From Terriglobia bacterium (GTDB lineage: Bacteria > Acidobacteriota > Terriglobia > Terriglobales > Acidobacteriaceae): a DNA stretch of 64,000 nucleotides. The position numbers and the translations under genes were made by a program. The notes beneath the pieces were generated by a model, which was given only the letters and a program-made list of their open reading frames with translations, did no database searches and had not been told where the DNA came from. Below are positions 31,946-40,214 of the stretch, one piece after another; position 1 is the stretch's first letter; every line of letters starts with the position of its first letter. The DNA is taken from positions 1-64,000 of the forward strand of contig JAIQGL010000007.1 in assembly GCA_020072585.1 (NCBI GenBank), given 5' to 3'.

Positions 31946-33643
31946 CTAGACAGCAGTCAGGCTGCGTGATTCCAGTTGCATCAGGAAGTCTTCGTAACCG
32001 GCTGCCGCACGATCCAGCCGAGCTTGCTCTTCTGTTCCACGCAGTGCATTGGCCGCCATCATGGAATAAGCAGCACGAAAAACCGCATAGACCTTGAGAA
32101 AGTTGTCCACTCTGCCGCTTGCGTTGTCGCCGCTCTTCCGGCGATATGAATCAAGAAATTCCCTGGCCTGTTGCTGATCCATGCGCCACTCCACGATAGC
32201 GCCGGCCAGGTCCCATGCAATATCCGTGGGGCCGGGGAAAAAATGGTCGTCACCGTGGCTGCCGGAATCCGTCTTGAGCATCTGGCCGTCTTTCATCAAC
32301 AGCCATTCGTGCGGCTGCATGCGTCCATCAGCAATCACAGGATGTTCCAGTCGAAGATCGACAGGCGCATCTAAACCGAGTTCGCGCAGATTGTGCTGCG
32401 CCATTTGCTGAAGGGCATTCAGATCAGAGAGGCTGACGGCCAACGCACGCACTCGAAACGCACAGTATTCAGCCAAACGCTCCAGCACGCTTTGTGACAG
32501 ATCGCTCGCCGACATGGGGCGGGAATTCATCCCTGAATCGGAAGCCCGCTGGCAGGAACACCAGGGATAGGAAACAAAACCGTCGCTCTCCCACCGTGGG
32601 TGTGGGCCGAAGCCGGCGGCAGCAACTTTTTGCTCGCGCTCAAAGACCTGATCTCCGTAGCGGCCCAGACCGGCAAACTTGTAAAACCTTGGCTCACCGT
32701 GCTCAGTCGATGAATGGTCTGCCGATGCATGGTCCATCGATGAAAGATATTTGAGCCGCTCAAAGCTGGTCCACGCGGCGGGCCATTCCAATTCGTTTAG
32801 CAAGCGGCTGCGCCAACGGCCTCCGCCTATGAAATCGACTGCATGCGCTGGCCTTCGCGCTTCCGCCGCAACCGCCACGTTCTGATAGCGTCGCCATCGG
32901 CTCGCTGCATCCGATGCGCATAACATGTCAACATTTGGCTGATAGCTGCTGAGCAGTACGACCCTCTCGCGCGGCGCTCCTGCCCGCTCCAGCGCTTCTG
33001 CCACTGACAGGAATGACGATCCACTCAAGCCCGGCCCTTCGTCCACGATGGCAAACGTCGCCCCGGAAGAAACTGCCTTCTGCACAATTGCAAGCAGCCT
33101 CGGCAACAATTCTGTGTGGCGGTTATAAGGATGTCCCTGTGGACGCACCGTGATTCTCTGCACCTGCATGCCGTGAAATCGGGCCGCAGCGGCGGTGACC
33201 GCGCTCAGCGTGGTCCCGATGCTGCGTATGCCAACAATGATCAGATTGTTTGTGGATAGTGAGACGTGCGACAACACCTCAGCGTATGCCAAAGGATGGA
33301 GAGCATAATAGGCAAAGCCTTCTGGAGTGGAGATGCTCAGCTGCTCGCGGATAGGAACGCCCCTTGCAGCACGGCCCAGGATTTCAAAATCGGACACGGC
33401 TTCGCCGAGCAGCAGCGCGTCTGCGATACGGTCTGTGAGGACCTCAACCGGACGCGCGGACTCATCGTCCGCATCCGCCATGCCGCCCTCAAGTTCACCG
33501 GCAAGCAGCAAGGCGCCAATGACCGCATCTTGCGAGCAACGGCTGCCGAGTTGCCGCAGACGTTCAGCCAGGGCTGTCTTCAGCTCTTGCCCGCTGGCAT
33601 GCCGCTGGCCGCCACGAAACACCAGCAAATTCAAAGCGCTCAT
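31946..33643 (-). CDS. Fusion of a phosphoribosyltransferase-like domain with a kinase-like domain
   Basis: 565 residues, no signal. Residues about 130-215 look like a type I PRTase core: NNLIIVGIRSIGTTLSAVT and then FAIVDEGPGLSGSS (197-210), a variant of the PRPP-loop. Residues about 430-485 resemble an aminoglycoside-phosphotransferase-type kinase: IADGRMQPHEWLL in place of HGDLxxxN, D459 for metal, and PTDIAWDLAGAIVEW. The middle holds a WCSC motif (361-364). Start ATG at 33643. It is convergent with the VWA gene and 11 bases downstream of the YLYFVD protein. Substrates unknown; a nucleotide- or sugar-modifying enzyme is the best guess. Confidence 0.6.
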   Translation of the reverse strand: MSALNLLVFRGGQRHASGQELKTALAERLRQLGSRCSQDAVIGALLLAGELEGGMADADDESARPVEVLTDRIADALLLGEAVSDFEILGRAARGVPIREQLSISTPEGFAYYALHPLAYAEVLSHVSLSTNNLIIVGIRSIGTTLSAVTAAAARFHGMQVQRITVRPQGHPYNRHTELLPRLLAIVQKAVSSGATFAIVDEGPGLSGSSFLSVAEALERAGAPRERVVLLSSYQPNVDMLCASDAASRWRRYQNVAVAAEARRPAHAVDFIGGGRWRSRLLNELEWPAAWTSFERLKYLSSMDHASADHSSTEHGEPRFYKFAGLGRYGDQVFEREQKVAAAGFGPHPRWESDGFVSYPWCSCQRASDSGMNSRPMSASDLSQSVLERLAEYCAFRVRALAVSLSDLNALQQMAQHNLRELGLDAPVDLRLEHPVIADGRMQPHEWLLMKDGQMLKTDSGSHGDDHFFPGPTDIAWDLAGAIVEWRMDQQQAREFLDSYRRKSGDNASGRVDNFLKVYAVFRAAYSMMAANALRGTEEQARLDRAAAGYEDFLMQLESRSLTAV

Positions 33644-33653
33644 TGCTGGTTGG

Positions 33654-33887
33654 TTAAGCTACCTTCTTGGCCGTCCTGCGCACGGCCCTCGGTGACCGCG
33701 CCACATCGCCTTCTTTATCCACGAAATACAGATACTGGTTGTCACGCTCAATTGCTTTGGGCACCAGCACCTCGGTTTCACCTTCCCCGGATTTAACTTT
33801 GCGGCTCACGTTGCCGTCGCCATCAACAAAGTACAAGTACTTTTTGTAGTCGCGTTCCAGATTTAGCTGCTTAACTTTTTCTGCCAT
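33654..33887 (-). CDS. Small protein with two YLYFVD repeats
   Basis: From ATG at 33887 a 77-residue basic protein with two related segments: YKKYLYFVDGDGNVSRK and NQYLYFVDKEGDVARS, each a beta-hairpin-like unit, then a Lys/Arg-rich tail (RAVRRTAKKVA). A longer frame back to 34115 has no support. I see this type of short repeat protein as an acidobacterial orphan. Function unknown; nucleic-acid binding is possible from the tail. Confidence 0.6.
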   Translation of the reverse strand: MAEKVKQLNLERDYKKYLYFVDGDGNVSRKVKSGEGETEVLVPKAIERDNQYLYFVDKEGDVARSPRAVRRTAKKVA

Positions 33888-33927
33888 ACCCTGTTGGACG
33901 GCAACAGAGGTCCGCTGGATGCCACGC

Positions 33928-35046
33928 TTAATATTTAGATTTTGCTTTCCCGCCTGGTTTGGACCCCTTATGGTGTCTCGGGGCGGGCGGTGCTTCGCCC
34001 GGGGCCAGCACGCGCCGCACAATTGGCGGGTTAAATTTGTAAGTCCGGTCCCGTACGCTGCCATCGTCTTCCTTTGCGCGCAGGACGAACGTGCGCAGGT
34101 TGCCTTCTTTTTCAAAGTTCTGCCGCCCCAGCGTTACCGGCAACACGCCCGCTAGATCGCGCTCACGATACGCAGTCTCATAGCGATGTTTACGCGTGTT
34201 CCAGGTAAAAACCCTGGCCTGGCTGAAGTCGTACGGAAGGCCTTCCTTTTCCGTGAACAGCACCAGATATTCGGAGACCTTCTTGTCCCCGTCCGTAACC
34301 TCGTCCAGCGGGAAGGCGGCCACAATGCGCTGCCCCTCAGAGTACTGCGCTATCTCTTCCGGCACGGTTAGATATAAAGCTCTGCCCAGCACCCAGCCCA
34401 CTCGCGCCTGCGCGTCGCGCACCAGCCACCAATCTTCACGGACAGCCGGCGGTCCCGCGTTGTCACTTTTTACCTTGTCTTCATCGGGGGCGTCATCGGC
34501 ATCTTTTTGTTTGTCATCTTTGAGTTGCTGCGGTGGAGCGTTGCGGTCCACCGTCTGGCGCTGCAGCATATCCACTTTTTGTTTCTCGTTCAGCAGGTAG
34601 AGATAGCCGGTCTTTCGTCCCGGCAGCACATGGACCTTTACCTGCTCCTCGGTTGTTGCCGTGGCCTGGGCCGGCGCGGACTTGAACTGCTCCGCCAGCC
34701 GCTGAAACTGGTCGAACGTCGCCTGGTCAGCCAGAAAACGTTCCTGCACCCAGCCTTCTTCGCCGCGGGGCGAGCGCACACGCAAAAACCTTTTGCTCTG
34801 CATCCTTTCCAGGATTTGCAGGCGCTCCCCGTTATGCACCACGCCCGTCTTGGTATAGAGCGTTGAAACGCGGTCACGAAGGCTGGCTTCAGTCACGGCG
34901 ACGTATGCATATTCCGCATTACCGGACGAACCGCCTCTGTCGCTGCACCCGGCCAGCAGACATACCGCCGCAGCCGCAAAGGTAAGTACCGCGCCAGTGA
35001 CGTGCCTTTGGATCGGAAAGAGCTTGATGTTCAAGGATTTCAACAT
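33928..35046 (-). CDS. Lipoprotein with SH3-type domains
   Basis: 372 residues from ATG at 35046 (the frame runs back to 35265, without a signal). Hydrophobic N-terminus with lipobox LLAGC, Cys 34. Residues about 46-100 form a bacterial SH3 domain (VAVTEASLRDRVSTLY, VVHNGERLQILERM, FLRVRSPRGEEGWVQ). A second WWLVRD-QARVGWVLGR segment looks like another SH3 unit. An Asp/Lys-rich linker lies between them and a basic His/Lys tail ends the protein. Probably binds peptidoglycan or a periplasmic partner. Confidence 0.7.
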   Translation of the reverse strand: MLKSLNIKLFPIQRHVTGAVLTFAAAAVCLLAGCSDRGGSSGNAEYAYVAVTEASLRDRVSTLYTKTGVVHNGERLQILERMQSKRFLRVRSPRGEEGWVQERFLADQATFDQFQRLAEQFKSAPAQATATTEEQVKVHVLPGRKTGYLYLLNEKQKVDMLQRQTVDRNAPPQQLKDDKQKDADDAPDEDKVKSDNAGPPAVREDWWLVRDAQARVGWVLGRALYLTVPEEIAQYSEGQRIVAAFPLDEVTDGDKKVSEYLVLFTEKEGLPYDFSQARVFTWNTRKHRYETAYRERDLAGVLPVTLGRQNFEKEGNLRTFVLRAKEDDGSVRDRTYKFNPPIVRRVLAPGEAPPAPRHHKGSKPGGKAKSKY

Positions 35047-35170
35047 CGCCGTTACCGACAAATATAGCAGTCTGCCGCTGCGCAAAACAGGTGCGGCCAG
35101 CCTATGGCCCACTGGCCCACTCCTTCGCGGCAAGGGGCCAGCGCGCTGCGTCATTTTGCGCTTTAGGGCG

Positions 35171-35578
35171 CTACTTTTCCGCTGCTGCACCCTGCTGCGC
35201 AAAGATAATGTAGTGCCCTCCCGGGTCTTTGATACCGAACTCCTTGGCGCCGTAAAAAGTCGCACGGACCGGCATCACGATCTCGGCTCCTTTCGTGGCG
35301 GCAAGCGCCGCATCCAGGTCCGCAACTTCCACATACAGGAAGGTCGGTCCTTTCCGCGCGGCTTCACCGGTGGCGGCATTGTCTTTCTCCGCGCTGGAAA
35401 AACTCTGGTACATCAGTTCCAGTCCATTTTTCTCCAGCATCACAAAACCAATCTTGTTTCCTTCCGGCACTTCCACGGTCTTTTGAAAACCCAGGCGTCC
35501 GGTCCAGAACTGGATACACGGTTCAAGTTCCTGTGCAAACAGGATGGGCGTAATCTTCTTCACTTCTGCGGGCTTCAT
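35171..35578 (-). CDS. VOC-superfamily (glyoxalase-like) protein
   Basis: 135 residues with the beta-alpha-beta-beta-beta repeats: ITPILFAQELEPCIQFWTGR, LGFQKTVEVPEGNKIGF, TFLYVEVADLDAALAATKG and FGIKDPGGHYIIFAQ. Putative metal ligands include E in LELMYQ and the late H of GGHYIIF. Substrate unknown. CGAGGAGAGCAAT precedes the ATG. It is divergent from the Cdd1-PadR pair, with an operator-like palindrome between. Confidence 0.8.
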   Translation of the reverse strand: MKPAEVKKITPILFAQELEPCIQFWTGRLGFQKTVEVPEGNKIGFVMLEKNGLELMYQSFSSAEKDNAATGEAARKGPTFLYVEVADLDAALAATKGAEIVMPVRATFYGAKEFGIKDPGGHYIIFAQQGAAAEK

Positions 35579-35686
35579 ATTGCTCTCCTCGTTTGAAATG
35601 GCAAAGACTTAGAACCAGCGCCAGGACCATCAGTGCCAGGCCAAAAACCTGCATTCTCATCGAATTTTTCTCCTTGCCATTAGCAA

Positions 35687-35705
35687 CTAATCTAATTTAG
35701 ACTAG
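35687..35705. promoter_or_regulatory. Palindrome between the VOC gene and the Cdd1-PadR pair
   Basis: CTA-TCTAA-T-TTAGA-TAG with one mismatched pair forms a 19-base dyad. It sits between divergent genes, next to a PadR gene, so it is a likely PadR operator. The core TCTA/TAGA is shared with the dyad before the other padR gene at 50741-50756. Confidence 0.5.
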
Positions 35706-35749
35706 CACACGATATGACATCGCGACCAGTCGTGTCAACCGGAGTTTTT

Positions 35750-36079
35750 ATGCAACTACAAGAACGTAGATTACAGAATCGTCAATTCAAAAGCCTTCCA
35801 TTGGATGACCGTCAGCTCAAAGATCTGGTTTCCATCGGGCCGGCCATGCTGCGCGACCTTGAGCTTCTCGGTATACGCAACGTCAAGCAGCTTGCCCGGC
35901 AAAATCCAGCTCGGCTGTATCAAAAACTATGCCGCGTCACCGGCCAGCATATTGACATCTGTTGCCAGGACGTTTTCTTTGCTGCCGTGGCCCAGGCGCG
36001 CAATCCACTCCTTCCCGCCGAGCAATGCCAGTGGTGGTACTGGAGCCGGCAACGAAAGGCGCGTAATGCCCGCAGCTAG
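35750..36079 (+). CDS. Cdd1-like helix-hairpin-helix protein
   Basis: 109 residues from ATG at 35750 (GGAG upstream; an in-frame ATG at 35714 is also possible). The pattern LKDLVSIGPAMLRDLELLGI, then LYQKLCRVTGQHIDICCQDV, matches the 'pathogenicity locus Cdd1' family, a small helix-hairpin-helix domain of unknown role. Its end overlaps the padR start by 14 bases, so the two are translationally coupled. Confidence 0.75.
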   Translation: MQLQERRLQNRQFKSLPLDDRQLKDLVSIGPAMLRDLELLGIRNVKQLARQNPARLYQKLCRVTGQHIDICCQDVFFAAVAQARNPLLPAEQCQWWYWSRQRKARNARS

Positions 36080-36674
36080 AAAGCGGGAGCTGACTGTCCC
36101 CGATCTGGTATTGCTCAGCCTGTTGGCCGAGCAGCCGATGCACGGCTACCAGGCCAACCTGGAGTTGGAGCGCCGCCAGGTACAGGATTGGGCCGGAATC
36201 TCCCGTCCCCAGGTCTACTACTCGCTGGAGAAGCTTGAACGGCTCAAGCTGATCCATGAAACCCACGAAGCTAAGGAGCCGGCTCTTGGCCCTGACCGTC
36301 GCATCTTCTCCACCACTGCAAAAGGCCGGGAAGCCCTTGCCTCCGCTCTGGAGCGGGAAGACTGGACAATACAGCGCGATCGTCCGCCGTTCCTCACCTG
36401 GATGGCCTTGTCCTGGCAGGCTAGGCCAGGCGTCTTTCAAAGGCAACTCCAGCGCCGCGAGAAATTTCTCCAGACCGAACTGGCTCGCGAGGTCGATACC
36501 CTCCGCGCCGTGGAAAAAGAAGTGGGCCACCGCTTCCATGAAGCTGCCTGGATGATCAGCCTGATGATCGAGCAATTCCGGGCTGAGCTTCGGTGGCTGC
36601 GCAAGGTTGCCGGCGAATTTGACCGGCGTGCTCCCGCGGTCCATCCGGCCCACATTGGTAAGGATGTGCGCTAA
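36066..36674 (+). CDS. PadR-family transcriptional regulator
   Basis: 202 residues from ATG at 36066. The PadR winged-helix core is clear: LTVPDLVLLSLLAEQPMHGY, then VQDWAGISRPQVYYSLEKLE and a long C-terminal helix (VDTLRAVEKEVGHRFHEAAW) that would dimerise. Longer than the minimal PadR, with a second helical domain. It probably represses itself and the divergent VOC gene through the palindrome at 35687-35705. Ligand unknown. Confidence 0.85.
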   Translation: MPAARKRELTVPDLVLLSLLAEQPMHGYQANLELERRQVQDWAGISRPQVYYSLEKLERLKLIHETHEAKEPALGPDRRIFSTTAKGREALASALEREDWTIQRDRPPFLTWMALSWQARPGVFQRQLQRREKFLQTELAREVDTLRAVEKEVGHRFHEAAWMISLMIEQFRAELRWLRKVAGEFDRRAPAVHPAHIGKDVR

Positions 36675-36782
36675 AAACCAGTTACCATCAGATCCGAAGT
36701 GACACTGGAGTCATACACAATTTCTCTCTCATCAATTTCAGACGCATAACGATACAGGTATACTGCTTGATCGAGGAGAGAA

Positions 36783-37751
36783 ATGGTGACCCGCATACGG
36801 CTTCTTTTGTTTTGCAGCTTTTTTTGCTTATTACCCGCGGCGCCTGCCCAGCAATCCAGCCATGATGCGGCCCAGATTCGCGGCGCCATGGAATTTCTCG
36901 CCAGTGACGCCATGCAGGGACGCGCCAGCGGATCGCATGACGAACTGCTTGCTGCCACCTATCTCGCTTCTGAGCTGCGCCAGACCGGCATTGAACCAGC
37001 CGGTGACAATGGCAGCTATATTCAGAACGTCTCCGGCGAGTTCAACTTCTTTCGCGAAGGCAAAAAGCAATGGAACACCCGCAATGTGATCGGCATGCTC
37101 CGCGGCGGCGATGAGAAGCTGAAGGATGAGGTCATACTGCTCACCGCGCATATGGACCACATTGGCATCCGCGACGCCATCAATGGAGACAATGTTTACA
37201 AAGGCGCTGATGACGATGCTTCCGGCTGCGTCGCCGTGCTGCAACTGGCGCGCGCTCTGGCGCGAAAAGAAGCGCCAAAACGCACTGTGCTCTTTGTCTT
37301 CTTCGGCAGTGAGGAAACCGGCGGCCAGGGCAACCAGTATTTTCTTGAGCACCCGCCCGTACCGCTCAAAAACATTGTTGCCAATCTGGAGTTTGAGATG
37401 ATTGGCCGGCCTGACTCCGCTGTAAAACCCGGTGAACTCTGGCTTACAGGTTTTGAGCGCACCAATCTTGGTCCGGAACTGTCCCGGCACGGCGCCAGGC
37501 TGGTGGCTGATCCGCGCCCGAAACAAAATTTCTTCCAGCGTTCAGATAATTACGCGCTTGCCAAAAAGGGAATTGTGGCCCAGACCGTCTCCAGCTTCGG
37601 GTTACACGCTGACTATCACCGCCCCAGTGATGACGTGGCCCATCTCGACTTCGTCCACATGGAACAGGCCATTCACTCCATGCTTGGCCCGGTGGAGTGG
37701 CTGGCTAATTCTGCATTTAAGCCGGAATGGATAGACGGAAAAAAGCCGTAA
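36783..37751 (+). CDS. Secreted M28-family metallopeptidase
   Basis: 322 residues with signal peptide (RIRLLLFCSFFCLLPAAPAQ). M28 zinc ligands visible: H123 and D125 in TAHMDHIG, the Asp cluster GADDDASG, E177-E178 in FFGSEETGG, and the later LHADYHRPSDD. Shorter than the peptidase at 11601, lacking the protease-associated insert. GAGGAGAG precedes the ATG. Probably an aminopeptidase acting outside the cytoplasm. Confidence 0.85.
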   Translation: MVTRIRLLLFCSFFCLLPAAPAQQSSHDAAQIRGAMEFLASDAMQGRASGSHDELLAATYLASELRQTGIEPAGDNGSYIQNVSGEFNFFREGKKQWNTRNVIGMLRGGDEKLKDEVILLTAHMDHIGIRDAINGDNVYKGADDDASGCVAVLQLARALARKEAPKRTVLFVFFGSEETGGQGNQYFLEHPPVPLKNIVANLEFEMIGRPDSAVKPGELWLTGFERTNLGPELSRHGARLVADPRPKQNFFQRSDNYALAKKGIVAQTVSSFGLHADYHRPSDDVAHLDFVHMEQAIHSMLGPVEWLANSAFKPEWIDGKKP

Positions 37752-37831
37752 CTTTCTCATATTCCGAGCACAGCGAGGAAACCCTTGCTGCTTACACTCT
37801 CTGTGGGTGGCGATCCGGTTTGGACGAGAAT

Positions 37832-37996
37832 CTATTCACCAAAGAAGCTCCGAAATACCATGCCCAGGAACCAGATCAGTCCGAAGACGACGCCAATCAC
37901 AATCGAAACCAGCCAAAGCTCGTCGGGAAGAAACTCCAGTGCAAAGAAGATGAATTCACCCGGCCCCTTGGATCCCGTCTCTGTTTTCCTGCGCAT
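37832..37996 (-). CDS. Small membrane protein of 54 residues
   Basis: The minus frame from ATG at 37996 reads MRRKTETGSKGPGEFIFFAL, then a membrane helix LWLVSIVIGVVFGLIWFLGM and a C-terminal RSFFGE. GGGGGA lies about 6 bases before the ATG. Composition (basic start, aromatic-rich helix) is that of a real small membrane protein. Function unknown. Confidence 0.6.
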   Translation of the reverse strand: MRRKTETGSKGPGEFIFFALEFLPDELWLVSIVIGVVFGLIWFLGMVFRSFFGE

Positions 37997-38188
37997 ACGG
38001 CATCCCCCATCTTTAAATGACGAGAGCTAACCCGCATTCTTAACCTATTTGTCGAAAACTGGACGAATTGACGCGGGGGCAATGCCATACCACATTATTT
38101 CGGAAAACTGCTGAGGCAAGACTTTGCAAGCAATACACACGAATGGTCTAACAATGACCCATTTACCAAATTACTCTGACCAATCTAT

Positions 38189-38632
38189 TTAGTTCGGCTT
38201 TTCTTTCTTCCCGCGCAGGATGCGCTCGTCAATCGGCTTGCGGCCCTGGAAGCCTTCTTCCACACCATGCCAGAACTCGATCTTCTCTTCTCCGTACTTC
38301 CAGCACAGCAGCACGATCTCATCCTCCACCGCGCACGGGAAATCAAGCAGGCCAATATCCAGGTCTTTTACCTGCACACCAATTGCATTAATTTCGGCCA
38401 GCATGTCCTTGATTTCCTGGAAAGCTTTATCGCGTTGGGCCCGGCGTCGCGCCACCACGGGAATATCGACCATCAGGCCGCCGCTCAGCAGGATACGGTG
38501 CTTCAGGTCCTGCAACTCTTTCTCCACTTCTTCAATCAGGCCCTTGCTGTCCATGGAGCGCTTGAGCAGCGAACTTAATATAGGCAGCAGCGAGTGCGCC
38601 TCTTCCAGCGTGAATGTTTTCTGTTTTGCCAT
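38189..38632 (-). CDS. DUF2203 protein
   Basis: 147 residues: KTFTLEEAHSLLPILSSLLK, a long helix, and the conserved end DLDIGLLDFPCAVEDEIVLL, CWKYGEEKIEFWHGVEEGF. This matches DUF2203. Cytoplasmic, unknown role. It is 25 bases after nadA on the same strand, so probably co-transcribed. Confidence 0.85.
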   Translation of the reverse strand: MAKQKTFTLEEAHSLLPILSSLLKRSMDSKGLIEEVEKELQDLKHRILLSGGLMVDIPVVARRRAQRDKAFQEIKDMLAEINAIGVQVKDLDIGLLDFPCAVEDEIVLLCWKYGEEKIEFWHGVEEGFQGRKPIDERILRGKKEKPN

Positions 38633-38657
38633 AGTTTGTGTCAGCCGCCGGACCCGG

Positions 38658-39791
38658 TCACCGTATCTCCAGCATCCTGTCCAGCGCCACGCGTGACCAG
38701 TATTTCACGTCGTCGGGGACCTGTATGCGGTTGACTACGTTGCCCTGCGTCAGATTTTCCAATGCCCAGCACAAGTGCTGTGGCGAAATGCGGAACATCG
38801 TTGTGCAGAGGCAGCCGGATTCATCCAGCGTGATCACCATCTTACTCTCTTTGGCAAATTCCTTTCCCATGCGGTTCACCAGATGGATTTCCGTCCCCAC
38901 GGCGAACTTGCTTCCCGCCGGAGCAGCCGCAATCATCTTGATCAGACCCTCCGTTGAACCCACGCCATCCGCCTTCTGGCAGACTTCCCAGCGGCATTCC
39001 GGATGGACAATCACCTTGATCCCCGGATATTGCGCGCGAACCCGGTCCACGTGCTCGGGAAGAAAGCGCTGATGCACCGAGCAGTGCCCTTTCCACAGGA
39101 TCACCTTCGCGCGACGCAATCTTGCTGGGTCAACGCCGCCGCCAATCATGAATGGGTCCCAGACCACGCATTCCTCCAGCGGAATGCCCATGGCAAATGC
39201 GGTGTTGCGTCCCAGGTGCTGGTCAGGAAGAAACAATATCTTCTCATTCCGCTCAAACGCCCATTTGAAAGCCGCAGGAGCGTTCGATGAAGTGCAGACC
39301 AGTCCGCCGCGCTCGCCGCAGAAAGCTTTGATCGCCGCCGTGGAATTCATGTAGGTCAGCGGCGTAATACCACGGCCCAGTTCATCCGTCAGCCCCAGGG
39401 AAACCAGTTGCTCCCAGCAGCTTTCCACCTGGCCAATCTCCGCCATGTCCGCCATGGAGCATCCGGCATTGAGATCGGGCAGGATCACTTTCTGTCCTGG
39501 CCGGCCCAGCACATCGGCGCTTTCCGCCATGAAGTGCACGCCGCAAAAAACAATGTATTCCGCGCGGGTGCGTGCCGCTTCCTGCGCCAGTTTATAGGAG
39601 TCGCCGCGAAAATCCGCAAAACGGATCACCTCGTCGCGCTGGTAGTGGTGGCCCAGGACCACCGCGCGTGAGCCGAGTTCACGTCTGGCTGCGGCAATGC
39701 GCGCATCCATCGTGTTATCGGGGAGTACAAGATAGTTGTCGAGCGAGCAACTAACGCTTCGCTCTTCCAAAGGAGCAATCGTAGTCGACAT
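38658..39791 (-). CDS. nadA: Quinolinate synthase A
   Basis: [4Fe-4S] enzyme that condenses iminoaspartate with dihydroxyacetone phosphate in NAD synthesis. The 377-residue protein shows VLGHHYQRDEVIRFADFRGD, YIVFCGVHFMAESADVL, the PDLNAGCSMADM region, MTYMNSTAAIKAF-type strands, HPECRWEVCQKADGVGSTEG and the late TLDESGCLCTTMFR, giving the cluster cysteines. Partner genes nadB and nadC are not in the window. Confidence 0.93.
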   Translation of the reverse strand: MSTTIAPLEERSVSCSLDNYLVLPDNTMDARIAAARRELGSRAVVLGHHYQRDEVIRFADFRGDSYKLAQEAARTRAEYIVFCGVHFMAESADVLGRPGQKVILPDLNAGCSMADMAEIGQVESCWEQLVSLGLTDELGRGITPLTYMNSTAAIKAFCGERGGLVCTSSNAPAAFKWAFERNEKILFLPDQHLGRNTAFAMGIPLEECVVWDPFMIGGGVDPARLRRAKVILWKGHCSVHQRFLPEHVDRVRAQYPGIKVIVHPECRWEVCQKADGVGSTEGLIKMIAAAPAGSKFAVGTEIHLVNRMGKEFAKESKMVITLDESGCLCTTMFRISPQHLCWALENLTQGNVVNRIQVPDDVKYWSRVALDRMLEIR

Positions 39792-40214
39792 TTTTTTCCG
39801 CCTTCAGTCCCGCGGGTTAGCGCCACGGAACGGAGATGTTGAAAGCATCCACAGGCTCCAGCAGGTCCACTGCACCGTTGGGTGAGCCAATGCAAGCGCC
39901 GGATCGCGCGAGCAATTGGCGAGGGCGCAGCGGTTTACCGCGAAGCCCTCGAATAAACGGTGCCCGACCTGCGGGGTTGTTGAAGCCCGCAGTCTTACTA
40001 AGTCTTTGATGCCCTTCCACCCGCAAACGACGCAAAATCAGCATCGCTCAACCGGCTGAAAAGCCACGATTTATTGTGCCATTGGAAGCGCTTAAGGCGC
40101 AAGGACACCGAGGGGAGCCCCCCTTGTCCGGCGTTAACGCGTGTGCGGCTGAGTGCGTGGGCTCATACCATTTCGTCGCACAACATCCTTTGCTCTGGTA
40201 CGCTACTTACGCCT
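39792..40214. other. Intergenic region between nadA and the DUF885 gene
   Basis: About 420 bases with no gene I can support. A 75-codon minus-strand frame at 39817-40044 lacks a ribosome-binding site and ordered composition. No clear promoter dyad or hairpin was seen. Confidence 0.5.

Noticed and set aside
39817-40044. 75-codon minus-strand frame near nadA
   Set aside because: No ribosome-binding site, composition typical of non-coding GC-rich DNA.
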